Part shown: piece after piece, positions 25,062 through 34,071 of the stretch | Layout of the letters: the number at the start of each line of letters is the position of its first letter | Position numbering within the stretch: the first letter of the stretch is position 1 | Assembly (NCBI RefSeq): GCF_000238095.2 | Contig: NZ_JH815225.1 | Coordinates: 1,465,160 to 1,529,159, forward strand | Reading direction: 5' to 3' | Length of the DNA stretch: 64,000 nucleotides | Source: Peptoanaerobacter stomatis | GTDB taxonomy: Bacteria > Bacillota > Clostridia > Peptostreptococcales > Filifactoraceae | Program-made: the position numbers and the translations under genes | Notes under the pieces: model-generated | Database searches by the model: none | What the model saw: only the letters and a program-made list of their open reading frames with translations | Told to the model about the DNA's origin: nothing

Positions 25062-26183
25062 TTACGCTGTTGGTGTAATCGCAACTTTTACCATAGCTTT
25101 ATCATCAACTTTTTTAACATCAAATCTTTCTATAACTTTGATGTATGTTACATTTTTTGTAAAGCCTGCCTCTTTTGATATTGCCATAGTTATTTGTTCT
25201 CTATCAAAAAATGAAATAAGCTCTTCAATTGAGCCAACATAGAAATCTTTTGTTGCTCCGCCTGTTAAATCTGCGTCATCAACTACAATGATTTTTCTAC
25301 CTTTGTATTTTCTCTTTGTTTCATCTTGTATGTCAACAGATAGTATCGGTCTGCCGTTTTTATCTTCAAGGTTGTCAAGGAAGTCAAATGATGTTTGGTT
25401 GCACAATATAACCGCTTGTTCAGATATAGCACTATTTAACTTAGTGTTCAAGGCTGTTGTTATTGCCTTGTGGTCTTTGCCTGTAACAGTTGTTGAAACG
25501 CCTTTTATTATTTCCAATATCTTTTTATTTTCTGTCTTTGTAGCTTTTCTTCCGAATTTATGTTTTACATATCCTACTAAATCTACGTTTATATCGTCAA
25601 GTAGTGTATTTGAGATTGGCACTATATCTCCATAATCTCCTACATTCCACTTAACTTGTGCAAATTTGAAATCAGATTGATTGATTTCGGATATTTCGTC
25701 GAAGTTAATAAGTTCTTCCGCTCCCTCAACTTCTATAGGCATTGTACCAGTCTTTGAAGTTACTTTTACTACATTACAATAGTCTTTTAATTGTCCCAAG
25801 CCTCTCATATATATCTTTATTTCTTCTGCTTGCTCTACTGGTACTAAATATCCTCCCCTTGCGTCTACGCTTTCTACCTGTCCAGTTGCTCCAACTTGAT
25901 TTTGGAAGTCTAATTCTGCTTGTGTTAGTTCTTTTCCGAGTACAAGTTTATTGAAGATTATTCTTTTATCAACTTTTTGATTTACCGCCTTTAGACCTTG
26001 ATTATCTTGGATACTTTTGTTCTCTTCTTCTTCCAACATTTCCGTAACTTCTAATTCTTTTTTGACTTCGTTTAGCTCGTTTAACATATTATGAGCCTCT
26101 GTTATCTTGTTTTCATCTTGTAACGTCTTAATTTGATTTTTCAAATTTTCTAATTTTTTTCTTAATGCAACACTTCTTTTCAT
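25062..26183 (-). CDS. Major capsid protein, HK97 fold
   Basis: A 373-residue HK97-type capsid protein. Residues 1-95 are a lysine/glutamate-rich coiled coil (LRKKLENLKNQIKTLQDENK), the delta domain removed by the prohead protease. The shell domain follows with GGYLVPVEQAEEI, FAQVKWNVGDYGDIVPISNT and DFLDNLEDKNGRPIL. A protease gene lies directly upstream. AAAGAGAGG precedes the ATG. Hairpins lie on both sides of the gene. Confidence 0.93.
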   Translation of the reverse strand: MKRSVALRKKLENLKNQIKTLQDENKITEAHNMLNELNEVKKELEVTEMLEEEENKSIQDNQGLKAVNQKVDKRIIFNKLVLGKELTQAELDFQNQVGATGQVESVDARGGYLVPVEQAEEIKIYMRGLGQLKDYCNVVKVTSKTGTMPIEVEGAEELINFDEISEINQSDFKFAQVKWNVGDYGDIVPISNTLLDDINVDLVGYVKHKFGRKATKTENKKILEIIKGVSTTVTGKDHKAITTALNTKLNSAISEQAVILCNQTSFDFLDNLEDKNGRPILSVDIQDETKRKYKGRKIIVVDDADLTGGATKDFYVGSIEELISFFDREQITMAISKEAGFTKNVTYIKVIERFDVKKVDDKAMVKVAITPTA

Positions 26184-26236
26184 TATTTTTACCTCTCTTT
26201 TAATAATATTTTTAAAAATTAAATGATTTATTGTAT

Positions 26237-26267
26237 AAAAAAAGACTTAAAGTGCTAAACTTAAGTC
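26237..26267 (-). terminator. Terminator overlapping the end of the prohead protease gene
   Basis: Minus strand GACTTAA (26267-26261), 10-nt loop, TTAAGTC (26250-26244), then seven T. The stop codon of the protease lies inside the second arm. Read-through or a separate capsid promoter must supply capsid mRNA. Confidence 0.7.
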
Positions 26268-26948
26268 AATTTTTTTATTTAACAACTCCAAATCTACTGT
26301 ATTTTCGTCCTCTTTTGATGTTTCTTCTTGAAATATTCCCTTTGGTACTGATTTGAAGTTTTTATATAAGTTTGAAGTGCAATTTACAACTTTCAAACTA
26401 TCTATTAATATTATATCGAAATACTCACTTGCCTTATCTCCAGTTAACCACGTTTCATCATCTACTAATTTATTGATGTCTTCGTATTTGTAGTCTTCTT
26501 TCGTGTGGTCTAAGTAAGTATTTACAATTCCTTGTTGGATTGTGTCCAACGTTTCAATGACCTTTGCCAAGTCGTTTGCATTACCCATTGCAAATGTATA
26601 TGGTTTATGCACCATTAAAAACGCATTACTTGGCATTACTATTTTGTTACATCCAAACGCAATTACACTTGCTATACTTCCAGCTATACCGTCTATATAT
26701 GCTGTAGTCTTACCTTTGTGCTGTTTTAACATATTTGATATACCTATACCAGCGAATACATCGCCTCCGCCACTGTTTATATGCACGTCAATATCTTTAT
26801 CTTTGTAGTCATCTAACGCCTTTTTGATGTCCAGCGGATAAATACTCGGGTCATCGTCCCAATTATAGTTCCAACTATCATCTACAATATCTCCGTTTAT
26901 ATAGATTTCTGCCTTATTTTCACTGTTTTTAATCTTCAAAAACTTCAT
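26247..26948 (-). CDS. ClpP-like prohead protease (S14 family)
   Basis: Serine protease that matures the capsid. INGDIVDDSWNYNWDDD and DVHINSGGGDVFAGIGIS open the ClpP fold; the catalytic Ser is in GIAGSIASVIAFG, the His in AFLMVHKPYTF, and an Asp is expected in the C-terminal helix (LVDDETWLTGDKASEYFD). Length 233 fits phage S14 proteases. The gene lies between portal and capsid, the standard HK97-like arrangement. Confidence 0.92.
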   Translation of the reverse strand: MKFLKIKNSENKAEIYINGDIVDDSWNYNWDDDPSIYPLDIKKALDDYKDKDIDVHINSGGGDVFAGIGISNMLKQHKGKTTAYIDGIAGSIASVIAFGCNKIVMPSNAFLMVHKPYTFAMGNANDLAKVIETLDTIQQGIVNTYLDHTKEDYKYEDINKLVDDETWLTGDKASEYFDIILIDSLKVVNCTSNLYKNFKSVPKGIFQEETSKEDENTVDLELLNKKIDLSLAL

Positions 26949-26957
26949 ATTTCCTTA

Positions 26958-28208
26958 TCACTCCTTTTTATAAGCCATTCCCAAATTATCCAAGCCGACA
27001 TACGAGCCATTAACCATAATTTTATCTCCACCGTCAATTTTGGGTACTCCTGCTCGCTCTCTTGCCTCGTTTACGGTGTATATTGATCCTGTAGTATATG
27101 TTGTTAGTGCCTCCGCCTGAGATTTCAAATCGCCACGAAGTATCTTAGCAACATTAAATTCATACTTATAGCCTTTTTGTCTATCTTCCTTTGTCAATAG
27201 CTTGTAGTTGAATTCTTCTTCATATATGGTTAATATATATAGCAATGTGTCCATATAAAAAGTCAAATTCTGCATTTCACTATTAGCATAAGATGATTTA
27301 TCGAAGTCGTTAATTTGAGTTGGTTTAATTCCAAACGCACTTGCTATTTGTAATGATGTATATTTCCTTAACTCAAAAAATTGACTGTCTGTTAATTTGA
27401 CATTTAAAGGCTCTAAATTAAAGCCGATAGGTACAGGTATTACATCGCCATTGTCATCGTGTACTAACTCCATTAACTGCCTTTGAAGTTCTTTTTTCTT
27501 CCTTGTGTCCAAATCTCCTGTATATTTCAGTATTGCCTTGCTTGTAAGTCCTTTTTCATAAAGATTGTTAAGGTATTTTTGACTTTCCTTACTGCCTTTT
27601 ATTGTTCTTGCAAGTATTTCTCTTATACACATTCCGCTTATACCGTCTTGTGTAAGTCCTTTAATGTGCAATACTTCATCATTTTTTAGATAATATGTCT
27701 TTGAATTGCTCTGATATTGATAGTATATTTTTGAGTTTTCATCAAGTATATCATTGAAAAATTGTGCATTATCTACCCAAATTGTAACACTTCGAGGGTC
27801 AAGAGGGTATAAGGCTACTAAATTTCCCTTGTTGTCGTGTTTCATATACGCATAAGCATTTCCATAGTGATTGCGGTTAAACTCCATTAACGTTTTGAAC
27901 GTACTTGGGTTCATACTTTGATTTGTTCTAAGAGTTAAAACATCTATAGTATCGTGTTTATATACTCTGTTATTTTCCTTATCTTTTAGATGTATGCTTA
28001 ATTTTCCGAGTGTTTCCGATAATATTTTTAAACAAGTAAAATAAGTCGTTTCGCTTAAATCACTTCCTAAATTACCCTGAAAATTTTTATTAAAAAACTC
28101 ATTAATTTCGCTTAAACTAAGAGTTTTAACGTTGCTATCCGTGTCCGTTTCATTAAAAAAACGACTTACCATTTTACCAAAATTACTTAATTTTTCTAAT
28201 CTTCCCAA
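26958..28208 (-). CDS. Portal protein, HK97 family
   Basis: A 416-residue portal subunit forming the DNA gate. LSETTYFTCLKILSETLGKL, FKTLMEFNRNHYGNAYAYMK and the C-terminal EARERAGVPKIDGGDKI are family motifs, the last very typical of HK97 portals. Directly downstream of the large terminase, as usual. Confidence 0.93.
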   Translation of the reverse strand: MGRLEKLSNFGKMVSRFFNETDTDSNVKTLSLSEINEFFNKNFQGNLGSDLSETTYFTCLKILSETLGKLSIHLKDKENNRVYKHDTIDVLTLRTNQSMNPSTFKTLMEFNRNHYGNAYAYMKHDNKGNLVALYPLDPRSVTIWVDNAQFFNDILDENSKIYYQYQSNSKTYYLKNDEVLHIKGLTQDGISGMCIREILARTIKGSKESQKYLNNLYEKGLTSKAILKYTGDLDTRKKKELQRQLMELVHDDNGDVIPVPIGFNLEPLNVKLTDSQFFELRKYTSLQIASAFGIKPTQINDFDKSSYANSEMQNLTFYMDTLLYILTIYEEEFNYKLLTKEDRQKGYKYEFNVAKILRGDLKSQAEALTTYTTGSIYTVNEARERAGVPKIDGGDKIMVNGSYVGLDNLGMAYKKE

Positions 28209-28227
28209 TTTAATATCACCCCCCTTA

Positions 28228-29982
28228 TTATTTTTTCATTGAATTTAACATATCGAAGAAATCGTCCACACTTTCGTTTATGTCTGCTCCATTTTTGTTC
28301 ATATCAATTAGTATAATCTTCCAAGCGTCGATTATAGCGTCTACAACGTCTATTCTGTTTTCATCTTGGTTTTTTTCTACCTTTATTTCTCCAAAACTAT
28401 TTTTTGTAGTTACAGCATTTCCTATACTCCACGTCATAAGCTCGTTATCCTCGTCATACAGCATTTGTAATGCCTTAATTGACAATCTAAAGTCCATTGT
28501 TGCGTCGTTCAAACTCCTTGCACTTTGTTTAACTTCCGTTAAATCACAAGCTAAAAAATCTAAATCCGCAAGATATGCACTTGCATTGTGGCTATCATAT
28601 CCGACTTCAATTATTTCTATGTTTAAATCTTCTGTTATTTTCTTTAGATACTGCGTTATAGCCTTGTAGTCTGTTTTTATGCCATAATTTCCGCTTGTTA
28701 AGGTTAATAAGCCTTTTTTTGCCCACAATCTGTAAGGTACATCGTCAGTTTTTTCATGTTCTGCAAGTCTAAGCTCCGGCATAAAAGAATGTGAAAAAAC
28801 GTAAAATTTATCAATATCATCTAAATAAAATATCAATGCTATTGATGTTAAGTCACCACCGCTGGATAAGTCTATTCCCAAATATGCTCTTTTTCCTTGC
28901 ATATCTTGAATTTTTAATTTGCTTTTACATAATGCCAATTTTTCAAGGTCTACTAAACCCTCGCCATAATACGTCACCCACCTGTTAAGGTCTTTTGTAA
29001 GGAAGTTCAACAAATCTTCGCCTTGCTTCTCTTTTGCGTCTATTGCTTTTTCTGCAACTATCTTTACCTTATCCATATTTGGCGTATTATCTTTGTTCCA
29101 TAATCGCATAGGATTAGATTTTAACCAATTTTTCCAATCATATATGTCATCTTCTTCGTCCATTTCGGTAATATATATTAACAAAGTATCTTTTGTTAAT
29201 AGTCCATTTAGTATTTTTTTACACATTTGGTATTGCTTGTAGCAAGGACTATTAAGGTTAAAACCTGCTGTTGTTATAGCTAGTGTTAATGCACCGTCAA
29301 CATTGGCTTGACCGTCTAGCATTAACTTATACATTTGATTGTTTTTATGTGCGTGGTATTCGTCTATTATAGCTAATATACTTCTGAACCCGTCCGCACT
29401 TTTTGTATCTCTACCTATAGCTTTTATTATTGTGCCTGTTACAAGACTTGTTATAGTTTTTTCATGTTCCTTTATCTTATACAGTTCATCAAGGCTAATA
29501 TCCGATTGTATGAACTTCTTAATCTCGTCCCAAACAATATTTGCTTGCTCTTGCTTTGTAGCCGTACAATATATTTTGCCTAGCTCATATTTAATAAAAG
29601 TTGCAAAATCATTTGCGGTTTCTCCTGCTATGAATGATTTTCCGTTCTGTCTACCTATCTGTATATATGCTTCTCTGTAGCGTCTAAAGTTCTTTCGCTT
29701 TTGCTTCCAACCGTGCAAACTACCTATAATAAAGTTTTGGAAACCGTACGTCTCTAACCTCTGTGCCTCTGTTCCCTCTGCAATTGTAAGCTCGTTGGCT
29801 ATATCTATATGTCTTTCTGCTTCTTCTACATCAAATTTATATTCAAAGTCTTTTGTTTTGCTTTTTAGTAAATCGTCTAAGTGCCTTTTGCAACATAAAT
29901 ATTCAGTAGTACCACATATTTTTAAACCACTTACTATAAGTTTCGCATATTCAGTAGTTCTATCCTTTATTTTCTTAGGCAT
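28228..29982 (-). CDS. terL: Terminase large subunit
   Basis: Packaging motor ATPase and nuclease, 584 residues. Walker A is YIQIGRQNGKSFIAGE, Walker B FRSILAIIDEYHAHKN. The RNase H-like nuclease has YLGIDLSSGGDLTSIAL with its first Asp, IEIIEVGYDSHNA with the second and VVDAIIDAWKI near the C-terminus with the third. The sequence is of the HK97/P27-associated class. It follows terS by 22 bp. Confidence 0.95.
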   Translation of the reverse strand: MPKKIKDRTTEYAKLIVSGLKICGTTEYLCCKRHLDDLLKSKTKDFEYKFDVEEAERHIDIANELTIAEGTEAQRLETYGFQNFIIGSLHGWKQKRKNFRRYREAYIQIGRQNGKSFIAGETANDFATFIKYELGKIYCTATKQEQANIVWDEIKKFIQSDISLDELYKIKEHEKTITSLVTGTIIKAIGRDTKSADGFRSILAIIDEYHAHKNNQMYKLMLDGQANVDGALTLAITTAGFNLNSPCYKQYQMCKKILNGLLTKDTLLIYITEMDEEDDIYDWKNWLKSNPMRLWNKDNTPNMDKVKIVAEKAIDAKEKQGEDLLNFLTKDLNRWVTYYGEGLVDLEKLALCKSKLKIQDMQGKRAYLGIDLSSGGDLTSIALIFYLDDIDKFYVFSHSFMPELRLAEHEKTDDVPYRLWAKKGLLTLTSGNYGIKTDYKAITQYLKKITEDLNIEIIEVGYDSHNASAYLADLDFLACDLTEVKQSARSLNDATMDFRLSIKALQMLYDEDNELMTWSIGNAVTTKNSFGEIKVEKNQDENRIDVVDAIIDAWKIILIDMNKNGADINESVDDFFDMLNSMKK

Positions 29983-30004
29983 ATTTTACATTGTCCCGCC
30001 TCCC

Positions 30005-30490
30005 TTATTTAAGAAATTTAAGAAACTTATTAGTTTCTTTTTCCTCTTTAACCGGAACTATTAATTTCAATCTATCCGTTGTTGCTAAACCTAGCTTAGT
30101 TGAGCATTGCATTATTTGTTTTATATATTTTTCTTGTGCAACTATAAGAGGATTTATAATTTCTACGGTAGTTTGTGTCTTTCCCTTTTTTACTTTCTTA
30201 GTAGTGATATAGCTACTATTGATTTTTTGTGATATTTCTATGTAGCTACTATATGCATACGCATATATCGCCAAAAAAGCCAAATCCAAATTATCTAATA
30301 GCCCTATAGCTTCTGCTTCCGTTACTACTCGTGTAAATTCTTCTCTTGCCATATCACTTAACCACTCAGGAGCTACCAAACTATCACGGTTGAGTTTTAT
30401 TTTTGTTTCTTCTTCGTATCTTCTCTTGATTTCTGCTTTGCCTATTTTCCCTTTAGAAATAGATACCGATTTTCGCCCTCTACCCGCTAT
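30005..30490 (-). CDS. terS: Terminase small subunit, P27 family, probable AUA start
   Basis: DNA-recognition subunit of packaging. P27 family proteins normally begin MAGRGRKP; here the same sequence, AGRGRKSVSISKGK, follows an AUA codon at 30490. AGGAGG (30504-30499) ends 8 nt before that AUA, ideal spacing, whereas the only common upstream start, GTG 30499, overlaps the AGGAGG itself. I therefore propose AUA initiation, giving 161 residues. PEWLSDMAREEFTRVVTEAE and LGLATTDRLKLIVP are family motifs. An annotation with GTG 30499 would add MVN. Confidence 0.85.
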   Translation of the reverse strand: MAGRGRKSVSISKGKIGKAEIKRRYEEETKIKLNRDSLVAPEWLSDMAREEFTRVVTEAEAIGLLDNLDLAFLAIYAYAYSSYIEISQKINSSYITTKKVKKGKTQTTVEIINPLIVAQEKYIKQIMQCSTKLGLATTDRLKLIVPVKEEKETNKFLKFLK

Positions 30491-30562
30491 GTTTACCACC
30501 TCCTAGCGTTTTAACAAGTGCTTTTGATTTTTCATTTCTGGCATTTTCTCGACAAATTTATA

Positions 30563-30619
30563 GGGGATGCGGTATGGAGCTAAAACCTAAAAACTTTTTT
30601 TATAGCCCCTCCGCACCCC
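30563..30619. other. Candidate cos/packaging site (GC-rich imperfect inverted repeat)
   Basis: A GC-rich imperfect hairpin in AT-rich DNA: gggg-a-tgcgg at 30563-30572 against ccgca-cccc at 30611-30619, extended by partly pairing inner sequence. It lies between the HNH nuclease and terS genes, where cos sites of HK97/P27-type phages are usually found. It partly overlaps the HNH 3' end. Function inferred. Confidence 0.4.
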
Positions 30620-31034
30620 AAATATTGACGTACTTAATTAATTCTTTTTGTAATTTTCTTTTAGCTTCTTCATTGCTTCGATATATCTTGTGTATTAGTC
30701 TATGACTTTGTTCTGATAGATATATAAGATTGTTTATATCGTATGCTTTGCTTATATCTTCTTCTATCTCTATGATATGATGTGATAGTGTTCCTTTAAC
30801 TATTCTATTATATTTATAGTATGCATAAATATCTAAACCGTTAAATTTGTTTTTGCATAGCTTTGTTAGTGTTTCCCACTCTTTACTGTGATAGATTTCT
30901 GTATTCTTCCTACAGTTTTTATCATAAAATCTATGATATTCTGCTCTTTCTTTTCTGCTTTTTTGTTGACATTTATAACATTGTTTTTGTGTTTGTGGTA
31001 TCTTAGCTCCACATTTGCAATGTTTAGTTAGCAT
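30600..31034 (-). CDS. Phage HNH endonuclease
   Basis: A 144-residue HNH nuclease next to the terminase genes, where such enzymes assist cos cleavage and packaging. An N-terminal zinc knuckle (CKCGAKIPQTQKQCYKCQ, residues 7-24) precedes the HNH core: KGTLSHHIIEIEED, then DINNLIYLSEQSHRLIH with the second and third metal-site residues. The ATG lies inside the end of a 36-residue membrane-peptide frame. Confidence 0.9.
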   Translation of the reverse strand: MLTKHCKCGAKIPQTQKQCYKCQQKSRKERAEYHRFYDKNCRKNTEIYHSKEWETLTKLCKNKFNGLDIYAYYKYNRIVKGTLSHHIIEIEEDISKAYDINNLIYLSEQSHRLIHKIYRSNEEAKRKLQKELIKYVNIWGAEGL

Positions 31035-31138
31035 TGTTTGTTCTCAACCTTAACTATTGGAAATATAATAGCTAATAGTATACATGTTCCAATATAATGC
31101 AACGGGGATTGAAATATAAATTGCAATACTTCTATCAT
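31028..31138 (-). CDS. Small predicted membrane peptide
   Basis: A 36-residue frame, MIEVLQFIFQSPLHYIGTCI then LLAIIFPIV, with one probable membrane helix and AAAGGAG 7 nt before the ATG. Its stop overlaps the HNH start (ATGCTAA), suggesting translational coupling. Unknown function. Confidence 0.6.
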   Translation of the reverse strand: MIEVLQFIFQSPLHYIGTCILLAIIFPIVKVENKQC

Positions 31139-31175
31139 GTTGGTTCTCCTTTACTTTTGCTCTTATGTACAATGC

Positions 31176-31212
31176 AAAAGGGAACTCTAATATTTTTTTA
31201 GAATTCCCTTTT
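31176..31212. terminator. Terminator between late regulator and packaging genes
   Basis: Perfect 9-bp arms aaaagggaa and ttccctttt (31176-31184, 31204-31212), with short T-runs on both strands. It separates the early/middle region from the late operon. Confidence 0.65.
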
Positions 31213-31233
31213 TATATAATAGAATTGGAGGCT

Positions 31234-31728
31234 TTAATAATTTTTCCTTATACCTATAATATCACAAAAAAAGGGAAATAACGGGCAATCTTTTTTCATT
31301 GCTTCTAAATCTTTCTTTATACTTGATATTGCGTCTTGCCTGATGTTCTTGCATTGTCTTTCGCTGTAATTAAGCTCTTTGGATATTTTTATCCATGTGT
31401 ATTTGTTGATGTAAAACTTTTTAATTACCATATATTGTTGGTAGTTTAGTTTTTGCAATGATTTTTTTATAAATTCTTTTGCTTGTTTATGCAATAGAAT
31501 ATCTGCTTTTAATTCTGCTATATCTTCTTTTACTTGCTCCGGAACATTCAAGGCTAGATTTTCCGTTATATTACTAATCTTGTTTACTGCTCTTGCTTCT
31601 CCTGCGTCTACGCTTTGCGGTAAATAATACATTTCCTCTAGTGCTTTTATATCTTCTTCGCATAGAATAATATATTTATTTATTTTTGAATAGTATTCTA
31701 ATAACTTAATTACATGTATATTTTCCAA
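31234..31728 (-). CDS. Late-gene transcription regulator, sigma-70 region 4-like (ArpU/RinA type)
   Basis: A 164-residue helical protein whose C-terminal part (YQQYMVIKKFYINKYTWIKI then SKELNYSERQCKNIRQDAIS) is a sigma-70 region-4-like helix-turn-helix, as in ArpU/RinA/DUF1492 proteins that switch on phage late genes. It lies directly before the packaging genes, the usual place for such an activator. Confidence 0.8.
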   Translation of the reverse strand: MENIHVIKLLEYYSKINKYIILCEEDIKALEEMYYLPQSVDAGEARAVNKISNITENLALNVPEQVKEDIAELKADILLHKQAKEFIKKSLQKLNYQQYMVIKKFYINKYTWIKISKELNYSERQCKNIRQDAISSIKKDLEAMKKDCPLFPFFCDIIGIRKNY

Positions 31729-31745
31729 TTTGTTATGCTCCTATT

Positions 31746-32102
31746 TTAATTTCTGCTTACTTTTACACTATCGCATATATCTCCTACATCAAAACCATTA
31801 CAAGTGAATTTACCGTCTTCATATATTACTTTGGCATTTATGGTATACTCTCCCTCTCCCGTGTCGAACCAACCTGCACCCGAAAAGAAATATACTCCTT
31901 TTAAAATATCGCCCTCGTATATTTCTTTTCTTCGTCTGTCTTTGAGACCTGTATACTGTCCTATGGTTTTTGTATCTACTACATAGAAAGTATTTTCGTC
32001 ATTTGCTTTGATAATTCCTAACTGTCCAAACATAGGAACTAATAAACCATAAGCCCATTTCCCGTTATCTATTCTTTTAGCTCTGAATTTTATTTTTCTC
32101 AT
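31746..32102 (-). CDS. YopX family phage protein
   Basis: A 118-residue YopX protein: MRKIKFRAKRIDNGKWAYG at the N-terminus, then the hallmark TIGQYTGLKDRRRKEIYEGD (about residues 46-65) and a C-terminal VIYEDGKFTCNGFD. YopX proteins are frequent in Gram-positive phages; function unknown. Its ATG overlaps the end of parB by 4 nt. Confidence 0.9.
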   Translation of the reverse strand: MRKIKFRAKRIDNGKWAYGLLVPMFGQLGIIKANDENTFYVVDTKTIGQYTGLKDRRRKEIYEGDILKGVYFFSGAGWFDTGEGEYTINAKVIYEDGKFTCNGFDVGDICDSVKVSRN

Positions 32103-33004
32103 TCCATAAACTCCTTTTTTGATATTCTATTATACATATAGTCTAGTTGCTTATTAATCAGCTCTTGTATATTTGTAATATCTATATTAATATTGTTTTC
32201 TAATATAATATTTATATTGTTCTTTGCTTCATTAATAATATCTTGTAAAATATTAACGCTCTTATTTTCTTTTATACTTTTATTTTTTTCTTTGTGTTCT
32301 GCTTTTTCTCTTACTTTTTTTATATCTTGTATGGTTATGTTTTTATTTTCTTGTATATCGTGATATAGTTTTTCTTGATTATCTTTATCTAATATACTAA
32401 TCTCATACGCTAAATTTGTACTTATTTTCTCATTTTTATATTCTTCAAGTAGTTTTACATCTAGGTTATTATTAATCGCTTTATATCGTGCAATATTTGA
32501 GTTTGACATATTAATTACATTTGATAATATATCTCTAGTATTGCCTTTGATATTATTATTTTTCTTATATTCTTTTATCAGCTCTTCAATTCTTAGTATC
32601 TCTTGCATTTTTTCGTATTCGCTCGGCTCTCTTGCTGTATAGTTGGTCAATATCAATGTTAATTCTGATAATAAATCGCTTTGTTTTTTCTTTATATAGC
32701 ATGGTATTTTACTATATTTGCTATCTTCTTTTGATAGCTCTACACTTGCTTTGTATCTTGTATGTCCTGCTAGGATTTTATACTTGCCTTGTGCGTCTGC
32801 TTCTTCTACTCTTAAAGGCTGTTCTATTCCTAATATTCTAATGCTTTCTTTCATATCTTCTAATTTGTTTGTTTTGTAAAAATTCTCTTTGCTTTCTATC
32901 AGGTCTTTTATATCTATATACTTGAACTCTGTTTCGCTGTCTTGTTTTTGTATATCTTCTTTGATCCTGCTGTTTAATAAATCTGTTAGATTAAATGCTG
33001 ACAT
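32099..33004 (-). CDS. parB: ParB-like partition protein
   Basis: A 301-residue ParB/Spo0J homologue. The N-terminal ParB domain has EFKYIDIKDLIESKENFY, ILGIEQPLRVEE and GHTRYKASVEL, the last corresponding to the GERRYRA motif. NYTAREPSEYEKMQEILR and the helix-turn-helix around NVINMSNSNIARYK follow. It probably binds centromere-like sites and acts with ParA, encoded upstream, to segregate the phage genome if it is kept extrachromosomally. Confidence 0.9.
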   Translation of the reverse strand: MSAFNLTDLLNSRIKEDIQKQDSETEFKYIDIKDLIESKENFYKTNKLEDMKESIRILGIEQPLRVEEADAQGKYKILAGHTRYKASVELSKEDSKYSKIPCYIKKKQSDLLSELTLILTNYTAREPSEYEKMQEILRIEELIKEYKKNNNIKGNTRDILSNVINMSNSNIARYKAINNNLDVKLLEEYKNEKISTNLAYEISILDKDNQEKLYHDIQENKNITIQDIKKVREKAEHKEKNKSIKENKSVNILQDIINEAKNNINIILENNINIDITNIQELINKQLDYMYNRISKKEFME

Positions 33005-33050
33005 ATAAAGTCTCCTATTCTATTATATTTTTAGTAAGTCCATATTGAAC

Positions 33051-33827
33051 TTATTGTATATTTAATATTTCTTTTACCAGCTCTTTATAGTCTTTGCTTG
33101 CACTACATCTATTTGAATAATCTAATATTGCTTTTCTTTCAAATGTACTTGCTTTCATCTTTAGAGTATGTCTTATCTTAGTATTGAATAGATTGTAGTT
33201 AAGATTTTCTAAAAATAATGCTCCTTGTATATCTGCTTCGTTTCTTCTGTCATAGTTTGTTATAAATACTCCTGTATATTTTATTTTTTCGTTGAGTTCT
33301 TTTTTTGTTGTTTCTATCTGCTCTTCTAACTCTTTCAATCCGTCTAGGGCAAAATCATCTATCATAACGGGTATTAATATAATTGTGCTACATGCTAGAG
33401 CGTTTATAGTGGATATATTTATGTCAGGTGCGTTATCTATAATGCAGTAGTCATATTCTTTTTTACTTTCTATCAGCTCTAATGCTTTCTTAAATCTTGT
33501 ATGCTGTGGTCTTGTTTGGTCTAATATTGTTTGTAGATTTGCATTTAATAGGGACATGTTGGCAGTTATTATATCTAGGTTTTCATAGTCTGTATTTTGT
33601 ATTAGCTCCAGTATGTTTTCTTGTGTGTATGATATGGTTAGTATTTCATTTGTTCCTCTGCTGTTACTCTTGTATCTATTTAGTATCTTGCTTGTATTTC
33701 CTTGTTTGTCATTATCTATTATTAATACTTTTTTGTTGTGCTCTGTGGCTAGTATATGGGCTATGTTTATGCTTGATATTGTTTTGGCTACTCCGCCTTT
33801 AAGATTTATAATACTTAGTATTTCCAT
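33051..33827 (-). CDS. parA: ParA/Soj partition ATPase
   Basis: A 258-residue ParA ATPase. INLKGGVAKTISSINIAHIL carries the deviant Walker A (KGGVAKT), KVLIIDNDKQGNTS the A' motif and YDYCIIDNAPDINIS the Walker B region. Start MEILSII at 33827 has TTGGAGG upstream; farther in-frame starts do not. A 46-bp gap separates it from parB. Presence in an integrase-bearing prophage suggests a plasmid-like phase. Confidence 0.93.
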   Translation of the reverse strand: MEILSIINLKGGVAKTISSINIAHILATEHNKKVLIIDNDKQGNTSKILNRYKSNSRGTNEILTISYTQENILELIQNTDYENLDIITANMSLLNANLQTILDQTRPQHTRFKKALELIESKKEYDYCIIDNAPDINISTINALACSTIILIPVMIDDFALDGLKELEEQIETTKKELNEKIKYTGVFITNYDRRNEADIQGALFLENLNYNLFNTKIRHTLKMKASTFERKAILDYSNRCSASKDYKELVKEILNIQ

Positions 33828-33853
33828 AGTTATTACCTCCAATATTATTATGT

Positions 33854-34066
33854 TCAAATACAATTATTCTTTTTGGCTTGCTCCAGATAATCTTTATATG
33901 TCATGTTATTTACTCTTGCTCTATATTCTTCATCTTCTATCATTTCATCAAATGGCGGTACATTTTCGGCTTTTTCATAAAAGCTACAATTTTCACAATC
34001 CATTTCGATTAATGCTCTACAACCGTTTCTAGTATATGCGAAACAGTCGATTTTATATTGTTTCAT
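33854..34066 (-). CDS. Small cysteine-rich phage protein
   Basis: A 70-residue protein with four cysteines in the N-terminal half (YKIDCFAYTRNGCRALIEMD then CENCSFYEK), spaced like a small zinc-binding or disulfide knot, and an acidic C-terminal helix. Similar small proteins occur in clostridial phages; family unnamed. Between parA and recU. Confidence 0.6.
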   Translation of the reverse strand: MKQYKIDCFAYTRNGCRALIEMDCENCSFYEKAENVPPFDEMIEDEEYRARVNNMTYKDYLEQAKKNNCI

Positions 34067-34071
34067 GTCAT

